Source: Tuctoria greenei
Lineage: Eukaryota > Streptophyta > Magnoliopsida > Poales > Poaceae
DNA: 64,000 nt
Direction of reading: 5' to 3'
Assembly (NCBI GenBank): GCA_036927565.1
Contig: JAYESD010000001.1
Coordinates: 36,245,146 to 36,309,145 of the forward strand
The notes below the pieces were generated by a model that saw nothing but the letters and a program-made list of their open reading frames with translations, did not search any database and was not told the DNA's origin. Position numbers and translations under genes: made by a program. This document shows positions 11,519-22,681 of the stretch, one piece after another; within the stretch, counting starts at the first letter, position 1; every line of letters begins with the position of its first letter.

Positions 11519-12511
11519 ATGGACGAATGGAAGAAATGGAAGAAGAAACAGGATGCTGCTGCAAGCAATCCTGTACGGGATGGTAAGGAGCCTCATGTGG
11601 AAGGAATGATGACACATTTGAATCTGACGATAGCAGAAACTTAGGCGGTGGTTCTTGATGATGTTGATGATTTGCAATTTATTGATGCTTATGGTGCTAT
11701 AGTAGGCAAAGTGCTATCTCCAAACACTCTCCACCTGAATACAATCATGGCTGTGATGAAACCAGCAAGGGAAAATCCAAAAAGCCTAATGTTCAATTCT
11801 GTTTGCGATAACTTATTCGTTGCCGAATTTTCTTCAATGAAAGACAGAAATTGTGTAATGGAGGGTTCTCCATGAAGAGTGGGTAAACATGCAGCCCCGC
11901 TAAAATACTATGGTTGATATTCAAGAACAGAAATTTGATTTCAGTCAGATGGAAATTTGGGTAAGAATTCTTGATCTTCCTACTAGATTATTGAACAAAA
12001 GAGAGGTGTGGAAATTGCTAAACAAATTGGTACGGTGCATCACATTAAATCTGATTCTCTTGATCGGTGTTTGGGTGGTTATATGAGATGAAGGGTTTAT
12101 ATTAATGTGCATGAGCCATTGATTCGCTATGTGACTGATTTCTCTCAGAGTCTTCAGTTAATGGAAAGATATCAAGTTCAATATGAAACTTTACCAAAAT
12201 ATTGTTTCTCTTGTTGACTTGTAGGTCACTCAATTTTGATTTGTTCGAACTTGGCCGAACGAGATGACAATAGTGATCTTCCATATGCGTCAAAGAGAAT
12301 TTCAGTTAAGGATGTCTCATGGAGAAAAATAGGCTTCCGTGCTAAATTAGGGAATGATCAAAATACTCCAAATAATCAATGATCTTCTAATGCTACCAGT
12401 TCTTTGGTGCCTCATAAGTCATCTGAAGATGCTGTTGATCCAAAAGAGAATCATATGGATACAATTCATCCACGTAAAACTCCCTGTGTCACCTTGCTCT
12501 TTGATCTTCAT
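11519..12511 (+). pseudogene. LINE ORF1 (DUF4283 and zinc-knuckle protein) remnant
   Basis: The frame opens at 11519 (MDEWKKWKKKQD). It then shows GKVLSPNTLHLNTIM, LMFNSVCDNLFVAEF and CVMEGSP, the pattern of the DUF4283 domain of plant L1-type LINEs. Further on, LPKYCFSC and GHSI mark the start of the CCHC zinc knuckle that follows in this family (about 12190-12235). Several stops and frameshifts break it, including one at about 11643 and one after MEGSP. Such proteins bind the LINE RNA. The LINE sequence stops at about 12511, where an LTR remnant begins; endonuclease and reverse transcriptase do not follow here. Confidence 0.75.
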
Positions 12512-12589
12512 TAGCGCCTGCCAAAATACGAACCTCCGCAGGCTACTTTTTAGTAGTACCGAGGGAAGTATAATTGTAACACTTCGACA
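12512..12589 (+). repeat. 3'-end remnant of the B 5' LTR
   Basis: About 78 bp, with AACCTCCGCAGGC, TAGTAGTACCGAGGGAAG and the end CTTCGACA, align with the last part of the E LTR (AACCTCCGCGGGC, TAGTAGTATCGGGGGAAG, CTTTGACA). The rest of the LTR, promoter included, is missing; LINE sequence abuts it on the left. Confidence 0.7.
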
Positions 12590-12591
12590 TT

Positions 12592-12610
12592 TGGCGCGCC
12601 AGGTAAGGGG
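12592..12610 (+). promoter_or_regulatory. Primer-binding site of element B
   Basis: TGGCGCGCCAGGTAAGGGG lies two bases after the LTR end. It matches the same site in G (28875-28894, opposite strand) and E (54599-54617), where it reads close to TGGCGCGCCAGGTAGGGGG. It should pair with a tRNA 3' end, by memory tRNA-Arg; I could not check this. Confidence 0.75.
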
Positions 12611-12628
12611 ACTTTCAACATCTTAAAG

Positions 12629-13087
12629 ATGGTGAACTCTGCTGCCGCTTCGAACGAACTGGCTGGGCAAGCACTTGGTGGAAATCCCACTAATGCTCAG
12701 CAACCGGCCAACATCGTCCCACCACCACCACAACCACCACCTGCTGCAGCAGCAAACGCTGCACAGCAGGATGGTGTCTTTGCATCGGTCATGAAATCGA
12801 CCAACAATCCAGAGAACACGTTGAACGCAGCGCGGACTCTCCTCCAGCGTCCTCCAGTGCCAGAGCTTCTCCTGCTATGCTGGAATAATGGTGTGCTGAC
12901 ATTGAGCATCTGGTTGCAGCCGCAGCCACAGTGCTTAACAACCAGACTCTACCCGATGCAGGGCAGGCACCTTCCCGTAACAGAACCTTGTCTGGAAGAC
13001 TTGGTCCTATGGAATCGCAGCTCAAGAGATGTGCGCGCTCTCGACATGCGACGTCTCTGTCATCAGGAGCTCATCGTACTCATATGG
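12629..13087 (+). pseudogene. B gag, N-terminal part, split by element A
   Basis: The frame starts MVNSAA, as in E (54634), followed by a Gln/Asn/Pro-rich region with a run of prolines and alanines. The frame then slips after about residue 70. It ends exactly at the TATGG target duplication of element A (13083-13087). The sequence resumes at 34200 and aligns without a gap with E at about 55100-55170. The known role of this polyprotein is assembly of the virus-like particle. Confidence 0.7.
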
Positions 13088-14279
13088 TGTTGACAGCTGT
13101 TATATACAAATTTCACTCGTTAATATAACCCAATTATGTGAAGGAATCACCATTTCTTGCACACAACACCTTTCTATTTAATCTATTTCCACTTGTCCTT
13201 GGAGAAATAGTGCAGGCATAGAATTATTGTAGAAAATGAGGTAAAAGAGGGGGAGCAATCCTATAAAATACCATCCCAGCCAATCAAGCACCGACATGTG
13301 GCACCACATGGATCAAATGGCCCACAAACAAAAGTATCCGAGGCCATCCAATGGTGTAGCACCCATATCAAGGGATGGGACCCACCCGGTAGTGACCTGG
13401 AGAAAGCACACGTGAAACGGTGCAAAGACCAGGTCGGCCGACCCCCGTAGTCAGCCGACTTTGTCCTGGCGCCAAACTTCATCAATCTCTATGTGTTGGC
13501 TCCTCCCAGGTTGATGAAGTCTGTGGTGACTGATTCATGCACTTTTGGTGGCGGGAACCGACCCTTCACCTATAAATAGGACCTCCTACCCTCATTTCAC
13601 GCACACACACCAATTCAACATCATTCTATTGTATACACTAGATCTCTTTGTCCTTAATGGAGTTGGGCTATATGGAGGAAAGCCTCTAGTCCCAAGTCCA
13701 AATTGGGAAAAGTGTGGCTCATGTATCTTTTCTTATATTTGTGACTTTATGCATGATAAAGATATTATCTTTAGTCTTCTTTTATTCATATACTTGGATG
13801 AAGCGTTTCTTGTTTGATTGTGGATTCCATGTATGTGGTAGGAATAGTCTTTATGATCATGCCTTAATGTCATTATACTATCATCATAAACACTATAAAC
13901 CCCCACTATAGTCAAAGTAATTATGGTATGATCATGTTAATATGAATAACTTATGCTATGTATCAACATTGGTTTAACGATGATTTAGTTCATTGCCTTA
14001 GGATGGATTGTGCTACAGCTCCTAAGGTATTTACTTAATATGCTAGCATGGTGCTAGGATAGTTAAGTAGCAATGGATGTCTCATAGACTCACGGATTGA
14101 AGAGGTAGGCATTAGGTGGTGACAGTCCTATCTGTCCTTTGTAATCCTCCACATTCGGCTATGCCACAGGCTATGTGCGGGAGTCGTCCTAGTATTGCTA
14201 GGAGTAAACTGGTTTCTGATGTGTTGAACAACTTAGCATAAGTGTTCACCATTGACATGCTCATTAGTATCTAACCTAG

Positions 14280-15837
14280 TGAAAGTGCATCTAGGCATTC
14301 CCTTGTGGGTTTTGGACGATTGATGACATACAAATGAGATCCTAAGGAACTTTTTGCGATGAATGCGGTCAACTACGATGAGATAGTTTGGTGCACTCAA
14401 AAAGTGAAAAATGAAGTGATGAAGAAAAAGAAAAGCCCAATTGATGAATGAAGCGCAAAGTAGACTGAATTGTATAGGATGTGTGTGAGAAACACATCCC
14501 AAGAGCTCAAGTCTTTGCGTAGGGGTAAGGTCTTAAAATCAACCTTAATAATTAACTGAGCATCGGACTAGTCCGTTCACAAACCAAACTAGTTTGTTCA
14601 ACTTTATGTACTCTCACTTCATAGTGAACCGGACTAGTCCGTTCATGGACCAGACCAGTCCGTTAGACTTTCTGATGTTCCATAACACTATGCACCGGAC
14701 AAGTTCGTTCATGGACCGGACTAGTCCGAGAAACTCTCTCATGTTCCATAACACTGTGCACCAAACATGTCCATTCATGGATTGAACTAGTCCAAGAAAC
14801 TCTTTGATGTTTCATAACACTATGCACCGAACAAATCCATTCATGGATCAAACTAGTCTGATAAACTTTCTGATGTTCCAATTCACATGCCATCCGACAT
14901 GTTTGGACTCCTAACGGACTAGTCTGGTATACCTCACACATATTGGGGTTTTTAGTGTACTGCACATTCCACGCGGATTTTACTCAGCAAACCGGACAAG
15001 TTCGATCCCCAGAGTAGACTAGTCCTGCCGTCGGAATCCCTAACGGTAATAATTTTTGAAACACTATAAATAGGAGATCCACGACCCTACAAACTCAACT
15101 TGCATTCAACTGTAAAGAACTGAGACCCTAGCGCCATCACTCATACCAAGAGCACAAAAAACAGATCTCCCCACGCATCTAAGGTCTTAAAAAGTGAAAT
15201 TTTTTGGGTATTCAGATTTGGGATTGGGGGATCATTGTCTACACGTCATTAAGCTCTTGGGGTTTGATCTTTTTACACTCTTGAATTACTTGTAATATTT
15301 TCGAGTGTATTAGATCTCCTTTTCCGTAGTAATATTCTTGGGAACCCTCAACTTGTGAGGTTGCCGCACCAACTCGGTGATTACCCGTGATAGTGGAATC
15401 AAGTCGGCCTTGTATGGTCACTTGACGAGGGAATAGGGTTTGAAGAGACCCGGTCTCCTCTGTGTGAGACCTGGCCTTGTATGGTAGATAGAACGTCGGT
15501 AAAAATCCGTGTCCCATGTGCTCATCTCTTTACTTTTTCAATTATCATAATTTAGAGCATTAAGTTGATTAAACTTGTAATTTGAATTAATATTGTATTC
15601 CATGTGTAATTTTGCAATACTAATTGTTCAATCAAGTGTTTTGAATAGTTGTTTAAATTTTGCTGCTATAACACTTACAATTTCTGCATCAACACTTGAT
15701 CAGTTCACAGTACATCAGCACACCGGACTAGTCTGCAGTCACAACAGACAAGTCCGATCCCTCAGGTATTTAACAATTTGATTAAGTGTGCAATAAAACA
15801 TTCGAAGCCTATTCACCCCCCCTCTAGGCCACACTCA
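14280..15837 (+). repeat. 5' LTR of the Copia element with a 66-bp tandem array
   Basis: A 1558-bp LTR with TATA motif CTATAAATAG at 15064-15073. Between about 14564 and 14935 a 66-bp unit recurs (starts at 14629, 14695, 14761, 14827), each with one or two copies or variants of the palindrome CGGACTAGTCCG. After it, TAGTATCAGAG (about 15840) is a mutated form of the tRNA-Met primer site. Confidence 0.88.
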
Positions 15838-15891
15838 ACTAGTATCAGAGAAAGGTTCTCCATTTAAGAGACTCACCGCTCGGAGAGATCA

Positions 15892-16551
15892 ATGGCCAGG
15901 GAAGGCGAGAAAAAGGTCATATCTAAACCCTCACGTTTACATTCTCTTAGTGGTGATGATTTTGACAGCACTGATGAAAACGAACATATTCTTAAGGGCT
16001 TAAGCAAAACTACATTAATGAAAATGTTGACTGATGGATTCTTTGAGAAGGAGAAGATTATCAACCACCAAGAAGATATGATCATCTATGAAAGGAAGAG
16101 ATATTGAGAGGTTGAAAAGCTTCTTGAGCTTGAGAAGGAGAATAGCATGTCACTTTAGCATGAGCTAGCCTTGAGTAAGGAAACTTACTCAAAACTAGAA
16201 GACTCACACATTGCAATCAAGAATGAACTTGCTAACTTGTCAAAAGTTAACAAGATCCTTGAAGTGCAGGTTGAGTCACTCAAGCAAAGTGACTCATCCT
16301 CCTCCAAGAGCTCACCTTCCAAAGGCGTAAATTCGACAACAACTGTAACTTGCACATGCTCTAGTGAGAAAAATATTGTTAAAGATGATTCTTATGTTTC
16401 ACACGCTAAACATCCACCCAAAGTGGCATCTTTGACAAGGAAAAGATTAAATATGCACGTAGTGCATATATCGTCACTAGACCTCCTAACTTCAAAGATA
16501 GTCTTGGGTTTACTAAAAATAAAAACATGTGCACTAATGTTCAGGTTATGA
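15892..16551 (+). pseudogene. Copia gag, 5'-truncated
   Basis: The frame begins MAREGEKKV and continues SGDDFDSTDENEHILKGLS, a region that lies well inside the gag of this lineage. The N-terminal capsid part is therefore absent. A coiled-coil segment (LANLSKVNKILEVQVESLK) and a Ser-rich stretch follow. There are stops at 16105 and in the codon before HELALSK (about 16156). The zinc knuckle is not clearly seen. Confidence 0.65.
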
Positions 16552-16679
16552 AGCAAATTACTTTTGTTAAGTAAACATCAAATGAATCTGAATTGCAAAT
16601 ACTGTTTTGTACTTTTGATGCTTCCTATGTACTCATGAAAGATAAATCTGAACATATCTTTGCTAAATATGCTGGGCCA

Positions 16680-18060
16680 CACCACAAGAACTCAAAAACT
16701 TGTGTGTGGGTACCCAAGACTCTTGTGACTAACCTGCGAGGACCCAAGCAAGCTTGGGTACCTAAAACCAAGAAATAATTATGTTTTGCAGTCCTACTCC
16801 TCCGATGGATCAAAATAGGTGCTTGACAGTGGATGCACTAATCACATGACCGGAGAGAAGAGTATGTTCGCGGAGTATGAGCGCATCACAGATCTATGTG
16901 AAGGAAATACTTTGGAGACAACAGCCAAAGAAAGGTCCTTGGTAGGAGTAAAATTGAAATTTCTTCTCATCATACTTTTTCAAATGTTTTACATGTCGAT
17001 TCTCTAGACTATAATTGTTTATTCACTAATGAGGGTGTGACTGTTTTTAGAAGAAGTGATTACTCGATTGCATTCAAGGGAATGTTGAAGGGAAAGCCTT
17101 ATCTTGTCGACCTCAACAAAGATAAAGCTGAACTCAACACTTGCTTGATTGCAAAAACTAACATGGGATGGCTGTGCCATAGACGGCTAGCCCATGATGG
17201 GATAAGGAATCTACCAAAACTTTTGAAAGGTAGTCACATCCTAGGTTTAAAAGATGTTGGTTTTGAGAAAGACGGGCCATGCAACGCTTGCCAGGCGGGA
17301 AAACAAGTTGGAGCACCACACCCCGCCAAAAACGTGACGACTACCTCAAGACCATTGGAACATCTTCACATGGACCTCATCGGTCCAATTGCTTATATAA
17401 GCATCGGCGGTAACAAATACAGATTAGTTATTGTTGACAATTTTTCTAGATGTACCTGGGTATTTTTCTTGTATGATAAACTAGAAACTCAGGGAATTAT
17501 TAAGAAAATTATAAAATGGGAGGAAAATGAATTATCCTCAACCGTAAAGAATATTATAAGTGAAAATGGAACAAAGTTCAAGAATACTCAAGTTGAGGAG
17601 TACCTAGATGAAGAAGGAATAAAACATGAATTTTCGGCAGCCTACTCCCCTCAACAAAATGGGGTGGCCAAAAGGGGAAACAGGACGCTAATTGAGATGG
17701 CGAGGACGATGCTGGACGAATACAAGACTTCGGACCAGTTTGGGCTGAAACAGTGAACACCGCTTGTCATGCCTCAAACCGTTTGTATCTTCAATGACTT
17801 TTGAAGAAACTCCATATGAGGTTCTCACTGGTAACAAACCAAATATTTCATATTTTAGAGTTTTTGGAAGTAAATGTTTAATTCTAAACAATAAATCGAG
17901 GAGTTCGAAGTTCGCTTAAAAATCTGATGAAGGGTTCTTCCTTTGTCATGATTCAAATGCCTACGCCTATCGTGTCTTCCACAAAGTCTCTGGCATTGTT
18001 GAAATAGCACATGACTTAGTGTTCGAAGAAACTAATGGCTCCCGAGTGGAGCAAGTTGAT
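16680..18060 (+). pseudogene. Copia protease and integrase region
   Basis: The aspartic protease motif LDSGCTNHMTG is at about 16822-16854, with catalytic GAC at 16825-16827. The integrase zinc domain has HRRLAH and CNACQAGK (about 17180-17300). The core begins HMDLIGP (about 17370). Two catalytic positions look altered: SENGTKF stands where the family has an Asp, and VAKRGNR stands where it has a Glu. These changes, and frameshifts near 17020 and 17756, would make the enzyme inactive. The comparison uses my knowledge of the family; element D, with SDNGTKF and VERKNR, shows the usual residues in this same window. Confidence 0.75.
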
Positions 18061-18439
18061 AAGTGTGTGCTAGATTAAGAAGAAGCCTCATGCCAAGCGT
18101 TGAGGAGGATGGCACTTGGTGATATTCAACCTCAAGAGCAACCACAAGACTCAAGTGCTCAAGATGAACCTCAACCGGAAAACAATGATCAAGGGGGATC
18201 TCATGCACAAGATCAAGGTTAGGAAGATCAATATAATCATGGAAGCAATGATCTAGGGGGAGACATTGACAATGAAGAAAGTGAAGTGCAAGAAACTTCA
18301 CAAGTCCCTCACCCAAGAGTACATCAAGATATACAAAGAGATCATCCCGTCAACAACATCATTGGAGACATTGCTAATGGAGTAACTACTAGATCTCACA
18401 TAGCTAATTTCTGTAAATATTACTCTTTTATCTCTTTTC

Positions 18440-19942
18440 TGGAACTATACAGTGGAAGCACTAAAGGATCCAGATTGGGTGACTGCAATGCAAGAGGTGT
18501 TGAACAACTTCAAGAGAAATGAAGTATGAGAGCTTGTAGAAAGACCAAAGGTGGACATCGTAGGAACCAAATGGGTTTTTCAGAACAAGCAAGACGAACA
18601 TGGAGTGGAAAAAGGTTACTCACAAGTCAAAGGTTTGGACTTCAATGAAAGTTTCGTTCTCGTAGCTAGACATGAGTCCATTCGTATTTTATTGGCATAT
18701 GCTACTCACCATAATTTTAAGCTGTATCAAATGGACGTCAAAAGTACTTTCCTTAATGGTACCATTAAGGAGGAAGTAAACGTGGAGCACGCACCAGGAT
18801 TTGAAGATCAAGAGTACCCTAACTATGTGTATAAACTGTGTAAGGCTCCAGATGGCCTCAAACAAGCTCCTCGAGCTCGATATGAGTGCCTTAGAGATTT
18901 TCTAACTCAAAACAATTTTAAAATTGGAAAAGCTGATGATACTTTTTTTTACAAAACACTTTGATGATCATCTATTTGTATGCCAAATCTATGTTGATGA
19001 TATCATTTTTGATTCTACTAATAAATCTTTTTTTGAATAATTTTGCAAAATTATGATAGAAAGATTCGAGATGTCGATGATGGGCGAATTGAAGTTTTTC
19101 TTGGCATTCCAAGTGAAGCAATTAAGAGAAGGCACCTTCATAAGCCAAACTATGTACACGCGGGACATCCTCAAGAAGTTCAATATGGACAAAGCCAAGC
19201 CCATCAAGACACCAATGGAAACTAATGGACATCTCGATCTCAACAAAGATGGTCCAAATGTGGATCAAAAGGTATATCGGTCTATGATTAGTTCATTACT
19301 TTATTTATGTGCATCTAGGCTAGATATCATGCTTAGTGTTTGTATGTGTGCAAGGTTTCAAGCCGCACCTAAAGAGTGCCACTTAATAGATGTAAAAAGA
19401 ATTTTAATATACCTTGTGCACACACCTAACTTGGGCTTTGGTATCCCAAAGGATCCAAGTTTAACTTAATAGTACACTCTGATGCTGACTATGCAGGATG
19501 CAAAGTCGATAGAAAGAGCACTTTAGGAACTTGTCAATTTCTTGGCAGATCCTTAGTTTCATGGTCATCTAAAAAGCAAAACTCCATTGCTCTTTCCATA
19601 GCTGAAGCGGAGTATGTTGCAGCGGGTAGTCGTTGCGCACAAGTTCTTTGGATGCGACAAACTCTAAGGGATTATGGTTACAATCTGAACCATATTCCAC
19701 TCCTATGTGATAATGCAAGTGCCATAAAAATTGCGCACAATCTAGTAGAACACTCAAGAACTAAGCACTTAGACATTCGTCATCATTTTCTAAGAGATTA
19801 TTCACTAAAAGGTGATATAGTAATTTCACATGTTAGGACTGAAAAACAACTTGCAGATATATTCACAAAGCCACTAGATGAAAAGAGATTTTGTGAGCTA
19901 AGAAATGAACTAAATATACTTGACTCTCGGAACCTGGCTTGA
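18440..19942 (+). pseudogene. Copia reverse transcriptase and RNase H
   Basis: The frame has GTKWVFQNKQ, YQMDVKSTFLNG and GLKQAPRARY, then the polymerase box YVDDIIFD (18990-19013), and RFEMSMMGELKFF. RNase H follows with SDADYAGCKVDRKST, AEAEYVAA and ADIFTKPLDEKRF. Stops at about 18961 and 19467, and a frameshift near 18620, break it. The order and motifs are those of Copia pol. Confidence 0.85.
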
Positions 19943-20838
19943 AACACTGCATACCTGCTCGATTCTTCAAAGTTTACTTACTTTGCGCAAAAACTATCAC
20001 TTATCTTGATTTTCTCTTGAAAACTATTTAAATTAGTGAATATTGGTGAATTATGACCATTGTATGATTGTTGATGTATTACTAGCCATGTTCATCAAGA
20101 TTATTTGTGAAATGATGTCCCTTAGATCACTATTAGATCAAACTTCCAATATCACCTTGGTTCTTATTCTGATCAGTCCCGCTGACCCGGACTAGTCTAG
20201 CGTCAGCATCGTTCTGGTTCGGCCCTGGTCCGGCATACCACCCTATACCGGACTTGTCCATGTTGCTAGGGTTTAAACCTAGCCCAACGCCTAGACTTTT
20301 TTTCCTCTGCTCACTAAGCAAGAGTTGAGCTCATTTGGACTAGAAGGTGTCTCCGCTCCTCCTCCTCAGCATACACATGAAGATGAAGATGAAGAGAGGA
20401 CGGAGACTGAGGAAGGGAGTGGAGATGAGTGATTCCCCTTAGCTTTTCCCTTTTTTGGTGCCTTGACGCCAAAGGAGGAGAGATTGAGACTAGTAGCTTA
20501 TTTTGTAGCCTTAAAGACTAGTGATTGATGACATGTATCTTAATTTGAAATTATTGTAATCTCTTGTGGATGTGCCTATGTTATTTAATCTGAATGTGTG
20601 ATGTTTATCCAATATTACTGTGATAGTTTCTTTGATCATTGCTATGTTCTTATTTTTGCACTTCACATTATTTGATCACACAAACTCTATAGGCACCCCA
20701 CCATAAAGAGTGCATATATGTGAGAAGTTTTTATTACTCATTTGCCATTCTCATATATGCACACTTTATGAAAATCAATTTTTACTCTTATTTGTGAAAT
20801 ATCAATTGGTTGTCATCAATCACCAAAAAGGGGGAGAT
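19943..20838 (+). other. Noncoding 3' region of the Copia element
   Basis: Nearly 0.9 kb lies between RNase H and the 3' LTR. SIRE/Opie-like elements often have an envelope-like frame here; I see none, only short frames. It ends in the polypurine tract at about 20826-20838. Confidence 0.5.
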
Positions 20839-22324
20839 TGAAAGTGCATCTAGGCATTCCCTTATGGGTTTGGGATGATTCATGACAAACGATTGAGACC
20901 CTAATGAACTTGTTGAGATGAAAGCAGGTCAACTCAGATGAGATAGTTTGATGCACTCAAAAAGTGAAAATGAAGTGATGAAGAAAAATAAAATCCCAAT
21001 TGATGAATGAAGCGCAAAGTAGACTTAATTGTATAGGATGTATGTTAGAGACACATCCCAAGATCTCAAGTCTTTGTGTAGGGGTAAGAGCTTAAAATCA
21101 ACCTTAATAATTCACTGAGCATTGGACTAATTCGTTCACAAACTGGACTAATCCGTTCACAAAGCGGACTAGTCCGTTCAACTTTCTGTTGTCTCACTTC
21201 ACAGTGCACTGGACTAGTCCGTTCATGGACTGGACTAGTTCATTAGACTTTCTAATGTTCCATAACAATGTGCACCAAACAAGTCCGTTCATGGATCGGA
21301 CTAGTCCAAGAAACTCTCCGATGTTCCATAACACTATGAACTGGACATGTTCGTTCATGGATCAGACTAATCTGAGAAACTCTCTGATGTTTCATAACAC
21401 TATGCACTAGACAAGTCCGTTCATGGACTAGACTAGTTCGAGAAACTTTCTGACATTCCAATACAAAGGAATCCGGACATGTCCGGACTCCTACCGGACT
21501 AGTCTGGCCATTAGGATCCCTAACTATAATAATTTTGGAAACACTATAAATAGGAGATCCACGACCCCACAAACACAACTTGCATTCTACTGTCAAGAAC
21601 AGAAACCCTAGCGCTGCCACTCATCCCAATAGCACAAAAACACATCTCCCTCGCATCTAAGGTCCTAAAAAGTGAAATTCTTTGAGTATTCAGATTTGGG
21701 ATTGGGAGATTGTTGTCTACGCGTCATTGAGCTCTTGGGGTTTGATCTCATTACACTCTTGCATTACTTGTAATCTTTTCGAGTGTATTAGATCACCTTT
21801 TCTGCTGTATATTTTGTGGTAGCCCTCAACGTATAAGGTTGCCCCACCAACTTGGTGATTACCCGTGATAGTGGAATCAAGTCGGCCTTGTGTAGTGACT
21901 TAAGGAGGCAAAAGGGTTTGAAGAGACCTAGCTCTGTGTGGGCCTCCTCAACGAGGATGTAGATCTATTTGGCGAGATCGAACCTTGATAAAAATTTGTG
22001 TCCTATTTGCTCATCTCTTTACTTTTGCAATTATCATTATTTAGAGAATTAAGTTGATTAAACTTGTAACCTGAAGTAACATTGTATTCACATGCAATTT
22101 TGCAATACTAATTGTTCAATCAAGTGTTCTGAATATTTGTTTAAATTCCGCTGCTATAACATTTACAATTTCTGCATCAACACATGATCAGTTCACAACA
22201 CATCAGCACACCGAACTAGTCCGCAGTCACATCGGACAAGTCCGGTCCCTCAGGTATTTAACAATTTGATTAAGTGTGTAGGAAAACTTTCAAAGCCTAT
22301 TCACCCCCCTTGAGGCCACATTCA
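20839..22324 (+). repeat. 3' LTR of the Copia element
   Basis: A 1486-bp LTR. TATA motif at 21544-21553. The 66-bp array is present at about 21125-21440, in slightly different form from the 5' copy. One perfect CGGACTAGTCCG lies at 21165-21176. Confidence 0.88.
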
Positions 22325-22663
22325 CCTAGGCTATGTATATGTATATTAGAAGCATTGTAAGAGTAACTGCCCAACTGTTAGCCTAATCTCCATTAGGACC
22401 CATTTACCCTTTATAATAGATTGCTTAGGTGTGTGTCAAACTACCCATATTATCAACTTACCCCGGTCTTGATAATTGATTAGTATCCCATAACTTGATC
22501 ATAAGAGTAGTCTTTACTTTACTCCATTGCCTTCCTTTGGGATAAATACGATATCCTTGGGAATACTCTTGGGTGAAATGCTACACGATAGTTTCCGTGC
22601 ACTTGCGGACCTCATTTCTTTCAAGAGATGATCTGTGACATAAGAAACGTCAAGAAGCATTTC

Positions 22664-22681
22664 TCGCACTGTTGCCGGGGA
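22664..22681 (+). promoter_or_regulatory. Primer-binding site of element A
   Basis: TCGCACTGTTGCCGGGGA follows the LTR by 8 bp. It is a mutated form of TGGCGCCGTTGCCGGGGA, the site complementary to plant tRNA-Asp. In H the same site reads TGGCGCTATTGTCGGGGA (28007-28024). Confidence 0.75.

Larger units (their letters stand above)
14280..22324 (+). mobile_element. Copia element (SIRE/Opie-like), nested in the A 5' LTR
   Basis: Complete at both ends: it starts TGAAAGTGCATC at 14280 and ends CCACATTCA at 22324, with CCTAG duplicated at 14275-14279 and 22325-22329. The empty site is seen in A's 3' LTR at about 33862 (AACCTAGGCTATG). LTRs are 14280-15837 and 20839-22324. The tract AAAAAGGGGGAGAT before 20839 is the polypurine tract. 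The order gag, protease, integrase, reverse transcriptase, RNase H is the Copia order. All genes are broken and the first part of gag is missing. Confidence 0.93.
13088..22655 (+). repeat. 5' LTR of element A, split by a Copia element
   Basis: The LTR runs 13088-14279 and resumes at 22330-22655, together about 1.5 kb, like the 3' LTR (32702-34194, 1493 bp). A TATA motif CTATAAATAG lies at 13570-13579, preceded by CACGTG-like and GGTCGGCCGAC-like palindromes. It ends GTCAAGA where the 3' LTR ends GTCAACA. Confidence 0.8.

Noticed and set aside
14594..14965. ORFs with repeated FMDRTS or HEWTC on both strands
   Set aside because: Product of the 66-bp (22-codon) array in the Copia LTR; 21189-21620 is the same in the other LTR.
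13088..22655. Could the split A 5' LTR be two separate truncated LTRs?
   Set aside because: The break is exactly the CCTAG duplication of the Copia element, and the halves add up to the length of the 3' LTR.
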